This document shows positions 25,386-33,361 of a stretch of 64,000 nt of DNA, in pieces; position 1 is the first letter of the stretch; each line of letters starts with the position of its first letter. The notes below the pieces were generated by a model. That model saw only the letters and a program-made list of their open reading frames with translations. It searched no databases and was not told the DNA's origin. The DNA is from Pseudomonadota bacterium. Its GTDB lineage: Bacteria; Myxococcota_A; UBA796; GCA-2862545. The position numbers were made by a program, and so were the translations under genes. The stretch covers positions 26,792 through 90,791 of the forward strand of contig SXOB01000051.1 in assembly GCA_005776945.1 (NCBI GenBank), read 5' to 3'.

Positions 25386-26405
25386 TCACGCCGCCCAGGC
25401 GCGAAGTGCGGCGCCGTCATCCAGGGCCGTACCCACCCCTCGAACCACCGCCCGGTCAGGCTGGTCGGCCGCGACGACCGCGATGCCCGTCGCGATGCGG
25501 AGGGCCGCATCGAGACCACGCAACTGGGCCCCGCCACCAGTGAGCACGAAGCCCCGCTCCATCACGTCGTCGGCGAGTTCACCCGACGTTTCTTCCAACA
25601 ACCTGCGAATCGAGGCGGCGACGAGGCGAACCCCGCCGTCGAGGCACCCCGCGAGGTCCTGGTGCGTGACGGGAGCGCGCATCGGCAACCCGCGATGGGC
25701 ACAGCGACCCCGCGCCAACGTCGACGGCGATGCATTCGACCAACCCGCAGCGGCGATCTTGACGGCTTCGGCGCCCGCCGGGCCCAACTCGATGTTGTGG
25801 CGCTCGCGCACACGCTCGGCGACGGCGAGGTCCGCGGCGTCCCCTCCCCAAGCCACCCGGCGGACCGCCACCGCGCGCCCACCGGCGAGCAGCGACAGCT
25901 CCGTGCCGCTCGCGCCGACGTCGGCCACGAGCCACGCATGGGGCGACGTGACGTCGAGGTCGGCACCGCGCGCCGCCGCGAAGCTGCGATGGACGAATCG
26001 AACCTCGCGCACCCCAGCCGCGATGAGGACCGACTGCCACGCCTGCCGCCCGGCCGAGTCGACGTCTCCCCCCAACGCGAGCGCAGTGCGGGGCCGAACG
26101 AGGGACCGGCGACCGTGGATTTCGCGGTTCAGCGTCGCGATGAGCGCAGAGGCGATTTCGGCGTCGCGCGGCACACCGCCGTCGAAGGGGCGGACGACGG
26201 AGACGCTGCCAGCCGTCCGGCCCACCATGCGGCGGGCGGCATCGCCCACCGCGAGCCAGCGGCGGCGGTCGCCGACCGACTGGATTCCGACCAGGGCCGG
26301 CATGTCCCGAACGAGGCCCACGTTGCGCATGTGTACGCGCAGCCGGGAACTACCGGGGTCCAGGGCGAGGTCCTGTGACAACAGGCCAACGACGGCATCG
26401 AGCAT
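25386..26405 (-). CDS. Divergent MreB-like actin-family protein
   Basis: A 339-residue protein of MreB length. The start MLDAVVGLLSQDLALDPGSS aligns with the MreB beginning (F-S-x-D-x-A-x-D-x-G), but the phosphate-1 loop reads DPGSS where MreB has DLGTA. The phosphate-2 loop is VADVGASGTELSLL, the connecting motif is ELGPAGAEAVKI and the adenosine motif is FVLTGGGAQLRGLD, all recognisable MreB positions with substitutions. Large parts are poorly conserved, so ATP binding and polymerisation are uncertain. It heads the glgA group and is divergent from the M48 lipoprotein. It may be a specialised paralogue and not the housekeeping MreB. Confidence 0.75.
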   Translation of the reverse strand: MLDAVVGLLSQDLALDPGSSRLRVHMRNVGLVRDMPALVGIQSVGDRRRWLAVGDAARRMVGRTAGSVSVVRPFDGGVPRDAEIASALIATLNREIHGRRSLVRPRTALALGGDVDSAGRQAWQSVLIAAGVREVRFVHRSFAAARGADLDVTSPHAWLVADVGASGTELSLLAGGRAVAVRRVAWGGDAADLAVAERVRERHNIELGPAGAEAVKIAAAGWSNASPSTLARGRCAHRGLPMRAPVTHQDLAGCLDGGVRLVAASIRRLLEETSGELADDVMERGFVLTGGGAQLRGLDAALRIATGIAVVAADQPDRAVVRGVGTALDDGAALRAWAA

Positions 26406-26517
26406 GGGGAAACCGGGGAGTGGGTCCAGCGGGGAGCCGGACCGCGAGGGGTTGATCCGCGTACCCCGCCCGGATCCGAGCGGCCACACGCTCGCGTTAG
26501 GCGGGCGCGGGGGACCC

Positions 26518-27342
26518 ATGATTCGCGCCATTTCGCACGTTGTCGCTTTCGCCGCACTCGCCGTGGCCTGTGCCAAGGTGCCCTACACAGGGCGCCAGCA
26601 GTTCAACCTGATCCCGCACAGCATCATGGAGGGCATCGGCAAGAGCTCCTACGAGAGCATGTTGGCCGACGCCCGCGTCCAGAAGGAAGGCCAGGACAAG
26701 CAGACGCTGCGCAAGATCGGGGGCCGAATCAGCAAAGCGACGAAGGAGACCGAGTACGCCTGGGAGTACAATCTCCTCATCGACGACGAGATCAACGCGT
26801 GGTGCCTGCCTGGCGGCAAGATCGGTTTTTACACGGGCATCCTTCCCGTCCTGAGCAATGAGGCCGGCATGGCCTTCGTCATGGGGCACGAGGTCGCCCA
26901 CGCCACCGCCCACCACGGTTCGGAGCGACTCAGCCAGTCGCTGGCCCTGATCGGTGGCATCGCCGGGTTGGAAATCTACATGGCCAACGCGACCCAGGTC
27001 AAACCCCAGGACCGGGCCATCATTCTCGGCGCGCTTGGCGTCGGCGGCACGTTGGGCATCATCCTGCCCTTCAGCCGGACCCACGAATCCGAGGCCGACG
27101 TCATCGGCATGATGTACGCGGCGTCCGCAGGCTTCGCCCCCGAAGAGAGCACCAAGCTTTGGGACCGGATGGAGGCCGCTACGGGCAAAAGCGCCATTCC
27201 CGCCTTCCTCAACACGCATCCCTCCAACGAGAAGCGGAAGGAGAACCTTCGAGAGTGGATGCCGCAGGCCAAAAAGCGGTTTGAGCGCAACGCGCTGGAC
27301 TACGACACGACGAAAGTGGTGTGGCAGACCGCCGGGAAGTGA
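26518..27342 (+). CDS. M48-family zinc metalloprotease lipoprotein
   Basis: A 274-residue peptidase with a lipoprotein leader ending LAVAC (Cys 18), then the M48 core. The HExxH motif is GHEVAHATAHHG (His 124, Glu 125, His 128) and the third zinc ligand is the Glu in HESEADVIG. The region before it (INAWCLPGGKIGFYTGILPVL) is the conserved segment of small periplasmic M48 enzymes such as LoiP, YcaL and BepA. The probable role is quality control of outer-membrane or periplasmic proteins. The ATG at 26518 is divergent from the MreB-like start with 112 bases between, enough for two promoters. It converges on the RIO kinase with 19 bases between stops. Confidence 0.93.
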   Translation: MIRAISHVVAFAALAVACAKVPYTGRQQFNLIPHSIMEGIGKSSYESMLADARVQKEGQDKQTLRKIGGRISKATKETEYAWEYNLLIDDEINAWCLPGGKIGFYTGILPVLSNEAGMAFVMGHEVAHATAHHGSERLSQSLALIGGIAGLEIYMANATQVKPQDRAIILGALGVGGTLGIILPFSRTHESEADVIGMMYAASAGFAPEESTKLWDRMEAATGKSAIPAFLNTHPSNEKRKENLREWMPQAKKRFERNALDYDTTKVVWQTAGK

Positions 27343-27361
27343 TTTGCCAGCAGGCTGTGGA

Positions 27362-28498
27362 CTAGTCCCCGACGTCCAGCCACGCGTCGAGGTCGCCAAA
27401 GTCCTCCGTGCCGGACTGAGGTTCGGCGGCCCGAACGGGGCCCCGTTCCTGCGCCGGCGCTCGGGGTGAACGCTCGCGCGGCCCACCTCGCGGAGCGCCG
27501 GGCCGCCCGCCTTGTGGCGCTTGTACCGGTCGGCCGCCCGACGGCGCTTGACTTGGCCTTCCTCCAGGTGCGGGACCCGGTCGGCCGCCCGGCGCCCCGC
27601 CCTTGGGGCCGTGCATCGACCGCGGCGCTACCGGGGCCCGCGCCGGCCGCGGCTCCGGCAACCCGAGCGCGCGCCGTTTCGCCATCGCCTCGCGCTCGAC
27701 GGCCTCAATCTCCCGCAACAGCGCGCTCGTGTCCGCCGGCCCGCGACGCTCCTTGTAGCGGCCCGTCAGCCGGGTTTCCGGCTTCAGGGTGTTCCGCTCG
27801 TAGTGACTCCACAACTCGTCGCCGAAACGACCCCCAAGCAGCTCGGGCGCAAAGCGACCAAGGAACCGCGCGAGGTTGTCGACGTCGCGGATGAGCAATT
27901 TCGCGCCGTTTCGATTCGCGGCGGGGTCGACCGCTTGCGGGAAGTCGATGATGACGGGACCGTCCCAGGCCATCAGGACGTTGAAATCCGAGAGGTCGCC
28001 ATGCACCACGCCCGCCAGCGTCATCAATACGACCTGGTGGATCAGTATGCCGAACACCTCGACGGCCTCGTCCTCCGTCAAGGTCACATCGCAGAGCCGC
28101 GGCGCCGGCTCGCCGCGATCGTCCATGACGAGTTCCATGACGAGGACGCCGTCGATGAACTCATAGGGCTCGGGAACGCGAACGCCCGCTTCCCGAAGCT
28201 TGTAGATGGCGTCGACTTCGGCGCTGCGCCACTGCGACTCGACGGCCTCCTTGCCGAAGCTGCTGCCGCGGTCGATGGCCCGCTGACGGCGAGAGTCGCG
28301 CAGCCGTCGCCCCTCGGTGTACGCGACCCGCTGCCGGAACGATCGATCGTTGGCTTCCTTGTAGACCTTCGCCACGGCCGGACCACCCTCGCGGATGACG
28401 AGGAACACGTCGGCCTCTTTGCCCGACAACAACGGGCGCACCACGTCGGAAAGCACGCCCTGTTCCAGCAGGTTGAGCAGGCCGTCCGGTAGCCGCAT
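27362..28498 (-). CDS. RIO-type serine kinase with Gly/Arg/Pro-rich tail
   Basis: A 378-residue RIO1-like kinase. The nucleotide loop is the RIO form SGKEADVFLV, the ATP Lys is in AVAKVYK, the catalytic loop is VVHGDLSDFNVLM (Asp and Asn), and the metal site is IIDFPQAVD. In archaea and eukaryotes these kinases act in small-subunit ribosome maturation; bacterial members are less studied. After about residue 285 comes a low-complexity tail with repeated GGRP units (APGGRPGPAPGGRP and similar) and an acidic end (DFGDLDAWLDVGD). That tail is unusual and may bind RNA or ribosomes, which is inference. The ATG at 28498 is divergent from the ECF sigma gene. Confidence 0.88.
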   Translation of the reverse strand: MRLPDGLLNLLEQGVLSDVVRPLLSGKEADVFLVIREGGPAVAKVYKEANDRSFRQRVAYTEGRRLRDSRRQRAIDRGSSFGKEAVESQWRSAEVDAIYKLREAGVRVPEPYEFIDGVLVMELVMDDRGEPAPRLCDVTLTEDEAVEVFGILIHQVVLMTLAGVVHGDLSDFNVLMAWDGPVIIDFPQAVDPAANRNGAKLLIRDVDNLARFLGRFAPELLGGRFGDELWSHYERNTLKPETRLTGRYKERRGPADTSALLREIEAVEREAMAKRRALGLPEPRPARAPVAPRSMHGPKGGAPGGRPGPAPGGRPSQAPSGGRPVQAPQGGRPGAPRGGPRERSPRAPAQERGPVRAAEPQSGTEDFGDLDAWLDVGD

Positions 28499-28594
28499 CG
28501 GTCTCCTAGGCGGTCCATCCTAGCCGGGGTGACGCTTCCGCGCCGATGCGGTGTCTGAGCGCTGCGAGGACTCCATGGGGCGACCCATCGCCGA

Positions 28595-29044
28595 GTGGTA
28601 CACCCAATGCGGCGGGCCAAGGCTCTCTTGCGCGACGAGCAAGAGGCCGCCGAGGTGCTCGGAGACGTGTTCGTCGAACTGGTCCGTCGCGAGGGCCGCC
28701 TCGAAGTCGAAGCCCCGGCCGCCTTCCTCTACCGAACCGCGACGAACCTCTCGCTCAACCGCATCCGCTCGCGCAAACGGCGGCCCGCCGATGCGGACTC
28801 CGACCTCGTCGAACGCATCGCGACGGCGCCGGAGGCCGAAGACGTCTCCATCCTTCGAGACCTCATCGATCGCCTCTTCGGTCGCGAACCTCCCTCGACG
28901 CGCGTCATCGCGGTTCTCCACCTCGTCGACGGCCTGACGTTGCCGGAGGTCGCCGAGATCGTCGGCTTGAGCGAGTCCGGCGTACGCAAACGTCTGCGCA
29001 CTTTCAGAGCCCAACTTCCCGGATGGGATGGAGGGGTGGCATGA
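28595..29044 (+). CDS. ECF-type RNA polymerase sigma factor (start uncertain)
   Basis: A small sigma-70-family protein, 149 residues from the GTG used here. Region 2 is visible as RRAKALLRDEQEAAEVLGDVFVELV and AAFLYRTATNLSLNRIRSRKRR (described by position: residues 6-65). Region 4 is the C-terminal HTH with GLTLPEVAEIVGLSESGVRKRLRTF. The N-terminus is short for the family. A different frame just upstream encodes GRPIAEWYTQCGG, which resembles the missing first helix, so a one-base frameshift near 28598-28612, or a non-canonical CTG start at 28562, is possible. Its stop overlaps the next gene as ATGA. The next gene has an anti-sigma-like layout, and a caspase-like gene follows, so this sigma probably controls the operon. 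Confidence 0.85.
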   Translation: MVHPMRRAKALLRDEQEAAEVLGDVFVELVRREGRLEVEAPAAFLYRTATNLSLNRIRSRKRRPADADSDLVERIATAPEAEDVSILRDLIDRLFGREPPSTRVIAVLHLVDGLTLPEVAEIVGLSESGVRKRLRTFRAQLPGWDGGVA

Positions 29045-29793
29045 CACTCGACGAGGAGGCACCTGTGTCTGACTGGGCGTTGGAGCGCTACGCGCTCGGT
29101 GAGTTGCCGGCCCCCCAAGCGGCCTGGATCGAGGCCCTTCTGCCGTCCCGCCCGGACCTCGCGGCGAGGCTGGAGGCGCTTCGATCCTCCAATGAGGCCA
29201 TCCTGCGCCGCTACCCGCCGAGGGTCGTCGCTGCGCAGGTCGGGGGACGCGTCCAAACCGAGCGGCGCCGCTGGCAGTTTGGCGCCATGGGGCTCGCGCT
29301 GGCTGCGGTGGCCACCGTCGCTGTCGTCGTCACGTCCGTCGAGCCGCCGCAAGAGATGACCGAGCGGACGAAGGGCCTCGGCGCCACGCTTCGCGTCTTT
29401 CGCCAGGTTCGCGGGGGCAGCGAGCGGCTGGGACAAGGAAGCCGGGTGGTTCCAGGCGACGTCGTCCAACTGACCTTTGCGCCCGGCGTGGCGACAGACG
29501 CCGTCCTCGTGTCGATCGACGGCCGGGGCGCCGTCACGCGCCACCACCCCCCGGCCGGCGAGTCGACGCGCGTGTCCGGGTCCAATGTCGTCGTCGGCCA
29601 TGGCTTCGCGCTCAACGATGCGCCCGCCTTCGAACGCTTCTTCCTCGTGACGGCCCTCCGTCCGATCGACGTGGAGGCCGTGGTGACCGCGGCCGGCGAA
29701 TTGGCGAAGTCGCCGAATGCCGGAACGGATCCGCTCGTCCTCGGCTCCGGGTTGGACTCGCTCGATCTGACGTTGCAGAAGGAGGCGCGTTGA
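29041..29793 (+). CDS. Putative anti-sigma factor, single-TM
   Basis: A 250-residue protein coupled to the ECF sigma gene by an ATGA overlap. The N-terminal ~55 residues (WALERYALGELPAPQAAWIEALL, then LAARLEALRSS) look like the short helical anti-sigma domain common in myxobacteria. A transmembrane segment lies at about 80-102 (GAMGLALAAVATVAVVV). The remaining ~145 residues form a periplasmic beta-rich domain with a DUF4384-like pattern (SRVVPGDVVQLTF, VLVSIDGRGAVTRHHPP). Anti-sigma activity is inferred from position and layout. Its stop overlaps a TTG (TTGA) that would be the natural start of the next gene. Confidence 0.75.
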   Translation: MTLDEEAPVSDWALERYALGELPAPQAAWIEALLPSRPDLAARLEALRSSNEAILRRYPPRVVAAQVGGRVQTERRRWQFGAMGLALAAVATVAVVVTSVEPPQEMTERTKGLGATLRVFRQVRGGSERLGQGSRVVPGDVVQLTFAPGVATDAVLVSIDGRGAVTRHHPPAGESTRVSGSNVVVGHGFALNDAPAFERFFLVTALRPIDVEAVVTAAGELAKSPNAGTDPLVLGSGLDSLDLTLQKEAR

Positions 29794-29804
29794 CCGCTCT
29801 GTAG

Positions 29805-31574
29805 ATGGCCGCGGCCCTGGCCGCCGACGCCGATGAAGGCGCGCGTCGCCTCGCCGTCGTCGTGGGTCACAACGACGGCGGCCCCGGGCGCATCAGCCTC
29901 CGCTACGCCCACCGGGACGCGGCGTCCATCGCAGACGTCCTCAGCGAACTTGGCGGCGTTGCGGACCAGGACCTGGTCCTGCTGTTGGACCCCGACCGCC
30001 TCGATGTGATCGGCACCTTGTCCGACATTCGCGCGCGGATCGACGAACTGCCGCACCGGACCGAAGTCCTGTTCTTCTACTCTGGCCACAGCGACGAAAC
30101 CGGCTTGCTCCTTGGCGACGACCGTATGGAGTACGCGGACCTGCGCTCGGACCTCGACGCGTTGGGCGCGGACGTCCGAATCGCCATCCTCGATTCTTGC
30201 GCCTCTGGCGGATTGTTGCGCACGAAGGGAGGCCGCTCCGTCGTCCCGTTCTTGGCCGACGAATCGAGCCGAACCGAGGGCTTTGCCTACATCGCGTCCA
30301 GCCGGTCCGACGAAGCGGCCCAGGAGGCCGACGACATCCAGGCCAGTTTTTTCACCCACTACCTCACGACGGGTTTACGCGGAGCGGCTGACTCGTCTGG
30401 CGACGGCCGAATCACGCTCCACGAAGCCTACGAGTTCACGTTCAATGAAACGCTGGAACGTACGGAACGGACGCGCAATGGGCCCCAACATGCGTCCTAC
30501 GAACACGAGTTGTCCGGCAGCGGCGACCTCGTCCTCACGGACCTCAACAAGGCGACGGGACACGTCGTTCTAGGCGCGGATGTCGACGGCTCCGTCTCCG
30601 TGCGCGACACCCAAGGCCGGCTCATCGCTGAGTTGGACAAGGAGCCGGGAACGGCCGTGAATCTGGCCGTCCCCGCCGGCCTCTACACGGCCACCGTGGT
30701 CCGCGACGGCACTTGGGCGGAGGCCGACGTGGACGCCTCCGATGGCGCAGGCACCCTGGCCAGCGGCGACCTCGATTTCCAGCTCGGCGCGCCGACGACG
30801 GCCCGAGGCGTCGCGCCCCTGCCGGAATCCCAGTTTCGCGTCAACGTGTTTCCGGGCCTTTACGATGACGCGTTTGAGGACCACATCGTGGTCAACTTGG
30901 GATTGGGCGTCACGGAGGAGCTCGACGGCATCGCGCTTGGCGTCGGGGGCAGCGTCGTCCGCGGCGACGCGAAGGGGGCGATGGCCACCCTTGGGGTCAA
31001 TGCCGTCAAAGGAGACTTGCGCGGCGTTGCGGTGGCCCTCGGGTACAACGAAACTGGCTCGCTGCACGGGGCAACCGTGGCGCTCGGTGGAAACGTTCAG
31101 ACGGGCGAACAATTCGTCGGCGTCCAAGGTGCCTTGGGATTCAACCATGCGGCGGGCGACGGCAAGGCGTTTCAACTCTCCCTCGGCTTCAACGGCTTGT
31201 CCGGCACGACGCGCGGACTCCAAGTGGGCGCGCTCAATCAGGCGAAGGACCTGACCGGGACCCAGTTGGGATTACTCAACGTTGGTGGGCACATCGACGG
31301 CGTGCAAGTGGGCCTGATCAACTACGCCGACGAGCTCGACGGCGTCCCCTTCGGGCTCGTCAACATCATCCGCGACGGCCGCCAGGCAGTCGCCATCTAC
31401 ACGTCGCCCGCCGACTTGTGGAACGTCGATCTTCGGTTTGGCGGAAAGACGGGCATGTACACCGTGGTCGGCGCGCGCGGCGACGGCGGCACCCACGCGG
31501 GCTTTCAGGCCGGCGTCGGCGCCCATGTCGGCGAGCGATTCTGGACCGATTTCGACGTGCTTGGCGGCGCCTAG
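29805..31574 (+). CDS. Caspase-family (C14) protein with surface-repeat domain, interrupted by TAG codons
   Basis: A 589-residue ORF. The caspase-like peptidase domain (about 14-250) has RLAVVVGHNDG, FFYSGHSDE with the catalytic His 95, and AILDSCASGGLL with the catalytic Cys 132. Residues ~345-540 are repeats of the type VxGxQxGLxN, seen in LA_2272-like surface proteins. Two oddities: a TTG at 29790, overlapping the upstream stop as TTGA, is in frame but hits TAG at 29802-29804, and reading through it would give a short signal peptide (MTAL-x-MAAALAA). The ORF then stops at TAG 31572-31574 while the same frame continues as barrel-like sequence to 31799. As written, the product lacks both its leader and its last strands. 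The gene may be a pseudogene or carry two sequence errors. Confidence 0.8.
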   Translation: MAAALAADADEGARRLAVVVGHNDGGPGRISLRYAHRDAASIADVLSELGGVADQDLVLLLDPDRLDVIGTLSDIRARIDELPHRTEVLFFYSGHSDETGLLLGDDRMEYADLRSDLDALGADVRIAILDSCASGGLLRTKGGRSVVPFLADESSRTEGFAYIASSRSDEAAQEADDIQASFFTHYLTTGLRGAADSSGDGRITLHEAYEFTFNETLERTERTRNGPQHASYEHELSGSGDLVLTDLNKATGHVVLGADVDGSVSVRDTQGRLIAELDKEPGTAVNLAVPAGLYTATVVRDGTWAEADVDASDGAGTLASGDLDFQLGAPTTARGVAPLPESQFRVNVFPGLYDDAFEDHIVVNLGLGVTEELDGIALGVGGSVVRGDAKGAMATLGVNAVKGDLRGVAVALGYNETGSLHGATVALGGNVQTGEQFVGVQGALGFNHAAGDGKAFQLSLGFNGLSGTTRGLQVGALNQAKDLTGTQLGLLNVGGHIDGVQVGLINYADELDGVPFGLVNIIRDGRQAVAIYTSPADLWNVDLRFGGKTGMYTVVGARGDGGTHAGFQAGVGAHVGERFWTDFDVLGGA

Positions 31575-31799
31575 TGGGTCTACACCTCCCAAGACCCCGT
31601 CGCCCAGCCGTTCATCGAACCCCGCCTGATGTTTGGGGCACAGATCAAAGACCGCTTCGGCATCTTTGCAGGGGGCACCTTCACCGTCCGGGTCGGTGCA
31701 GGGCCCGGCCGGGAAGACCGCATCCTTCCCGGTTGGTACGCGAGCCGTGAGGCCAACGAAATCGCCTGGCCGGGCTTCGTCGCTGGCATCGTCTTGTAA
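31575..31799 (+). other. In-frame continuation of the caspase-family ORF beyond TAG
   Basis: Directly after the TAG the same frame stays open for 74 codons to a TAA at 31797-31799. It reads like the end of an outer-membrane or surface beta domain (WVYTSQDPVAQPFIEPRLMFG, FGIFAGGTFTVRVG and a final FVAGIVL). There is no start codon of its own with a ribosome-binding site. It is best explained as the severed C-terminus of the caspase-family protein. Confidence 0.6.
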
Positions 31800-31838
31800 G
31801 GCCCAACGGATGGGGTAGATCGCCGCCGGGAGGACCCC

Positions 31839-32213
31839 ATGTGGCAACGCGCCTACGTCCACGCCATCGCCCTCGTTTACCTCAGCCTCGGCGTGGCCTT
31901 CACCCTCGCTCCGGTCCCCATGTTCGCGGCGATCGACATCCAATTGGAAACGCCGCTTGCCATCACCGACGGCCGGGCCACCTACGGCGGCATGGAATTG
32001 GGCATCGCCGCAGGCTTGTGGCTTGCCCTGGCGCGAGACGCAGCGTTGGCCGCCCGCATCGCGGGTATCGGCCTGTTGTGTCTAGGCTGCGTCCGCTTCA
32101 TTGGCATTGTCGTCGACGACGGCGGCACCCCGATGATGTGGACCTTCCTCGGCCTCGAACTGGTTCTTGGGGTGCTTGGGGCAGGTCTCGGCCCGGAAAC
32201 AACCGACGCCTGA
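31839..32213 (+). CDS. Small membrane protein, DUF4345-like
   Basis: A 124-residue protein with about four hydrophobic segments (ALVYLSLGVAFTLAP, a middle pair around GIAAGLWLALA and IAGIGLLCLGC, and a last one at FLGLELVLGVLGAG). The RATYGGMELGIAAGLW motif between segments one and two is the hallmark of DUF4345 proteins, which are widespread and uncharacterised. It starts with ATG after GGGAGGACCCC. It follows the interrupted caspase-family gene and converges with the sulfotransferase gene, with 12 bases between the stops. Confidence 0.8.
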   Translation: MWQRAYVHAIALVYLSLGVAFTLAPVPMFAAIDIQLETPLAITDGRATYGGMELGIAAGLWLALARDAALAARIAGIGLLCLGCVRFIGIVVDDGGTPMMWTFLGLELVLGVLGAGLGPETTDA

Positions 32214-32225
32214 GGGGTCACAACG

Positions 32226-33125
32226 CTACGCCTTCCGCGCCTGCCACATCATCGCGAGTTGGTGACGTCGCAGGGCCGCTTCGGGGCTCAGCTCCCTCGG
32301 CGGCCCCGGTCGATCGTAGCCAGCGGCCTCCAACCCCGGCCCGGCCAATACACCCAATTCCGCGACGAGGTCCGGGGCGAGCGTTCGGTGTTTGCCCGCG
32401 CTGGTCGCGTCCACCGTCGCGCGACTCCAGGTTCGCCAATCCCCCAGGCCCACGGCTCCGGTCGTCGCCAGGGCGCGGTCGACGAGGCCGTCGTCCACGT
32501 CCTCACCGAGCACGGAAAACGCCGCGCGCACCACGGCGAGCGGGTCTGCAACGAGGTCCTCGTAGCGCACCACGGGCACGGCCTCGCTGTGGCGCTTCGC
32601 CCACGCCAACAGGTCGACGGTCGTGTCCGACCAACTCGCCGCCATGGCATGAAGCGGCCGGGGGTCCCGCCGAATCGCATCCCCAAGCCCGTCCAAATAG
32701 CGCCCTGTCACCTGCACGAGGTCGCGGCAGGAAAGCGCGACGTCGAGGCCGTGGCGGACGACGATCAAGTAGCGAACCCGGTCGCCCAACATGCCCGTGA
32801 TCGCTTCCCGGTGAAACACGTCGTAGGGGTGCTTTTCGGCCCAGCGCGGCTTGCCTTGGCTCGCGGCGTGATCCGCGAGAAATCCCATCGCCAAGTCGGC
32901 GACGCGCGCGCGCACGTCGCTCGATGGCACGCCGATCAGCCCAAGGCCCGCTTCGATGCCAACGCGAACGCCGCCGTCGATACGTTCGGTCTGCAACATC
33001 CGCGCAGCGCCCGCAAAGACCCCCGTCTCCGGTGGACAGGCAAATCGGGGGTGGGCGTCGATCAGGCGCCGGACGAGCGTGGTGCCCGAACGAGGAAATC
33101 CGAAGACGACCAGACCCCGGTTCAC
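32226..33125 (-). CDS. Sulfotransferase-family protein in the dlt-like operon
   Basis: A 299-residue protein of the PAPS-dependent sulfotransferase superfamily. The 5'-phosphosulfate loop is FGFPRSGTTLVRRLI (residues 8-22) and the 3'-phosphate motif is VVRHGLDVALSCRDL. Such enzymes move sulfate from PAPS to sugars, lipids or peptides. The GTG start overlaps the carrier-protein stop as GTGA, and it is the last gene of the minus-strand dlt-like operon. Coupling suggests it modifies the same product as the acylation genes. PAPS-synthesis genes are not in the window. The acceptor is unknown; the protein has no signal peptide, so it should act in the cytoplasm. Confidence 0.85.
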   Translation of the reverse strand: MNRGLVVFGFPRSGTTLVRRLIDAHPRFACPPETGVFAGAARMLQTERIDGGVRVGIEAGLGLIGVPSSDVRARVADLAMGFLADHAASQGKPRWAEKHPYDVFHREAITGMLGDRVRYLIVVRHGLDVALSCRDLVQVTGRYLDGLGDAIRRDPRPLHAMAASWSDTTVDLLAWAKRHSEAVPVVRYEDLVADPLAVVRAAFSVLGEDVDDGLVDRALATTGAVGLGDWRTWSRATVDATSAGKHRTLAPDLVAELGVLAGPGLEAAGYDRPGPPRELSPEAALRRHQLAMMWQARKA

Positions 33126-33361
33126 CCGCGCCCCTTGCGGGCAACATAGGCCAGGATCGACGTCATGTTGTCGAGGTTGTCGAGCGTGACGTCCACGGGG
33201 TCCATCTGCCGGCCGGTCGCGCCCTCGATGAACGTCATCAGGTCGATCATCCGGAAACTGTCCAACATACCGCCCGAAAAAAGCGGCGTGTCGTCCTGGA
33301 GGCGAGACGGATCCGCCCCCAAGTCACCGATCAGGTAGGCCATCAGCGTCTCGCGCGTCAT
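33122..33361 (-). CDS. Acyl/aminoacyl carrier protein (DltC-like)
   Basis: A 79-residue carrier protein. The phosphopantetheine site is GGMLDSFRMIDL with Ser 35, in the position and context of acyl carrier and DltC-type proteins. Acidic helices follow (DLMTFIEGATG). The ATG overlaps the adenylating-enzyme stop as ATGA, so the enzyme that loads it is very probably its neighbour. It lies upstream of the sulfotransferase, again with a four-base overlap. It needs a phosphopantetheinyl transferase, which is not in this window. It could instead belong to an NRPS-like mini pathway; the MBOAT, microprotein and SGNH genes make the Dlt-type role more likely. Confidence 0.9.
   Translation of the reverse strand: MTRETLMAYLIGDLGADPSRLQDDTPLFSGGMLDSFRMIDLMTFIEGATGRQMDPVDVTLDNLDNMTSILAYVARKGRG

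Noticed and set aside
29802..31574. TAG recoded as a sense codon genome-wide, to explain the caspase-family interruptions
   Set aside because: Other sound genes (CPBP protease at 1233, MBOAT at 34911, MopE protein at 8202, Tat lipoprotein at 18610) end correctly at TAG, so TAG works as a stop here.
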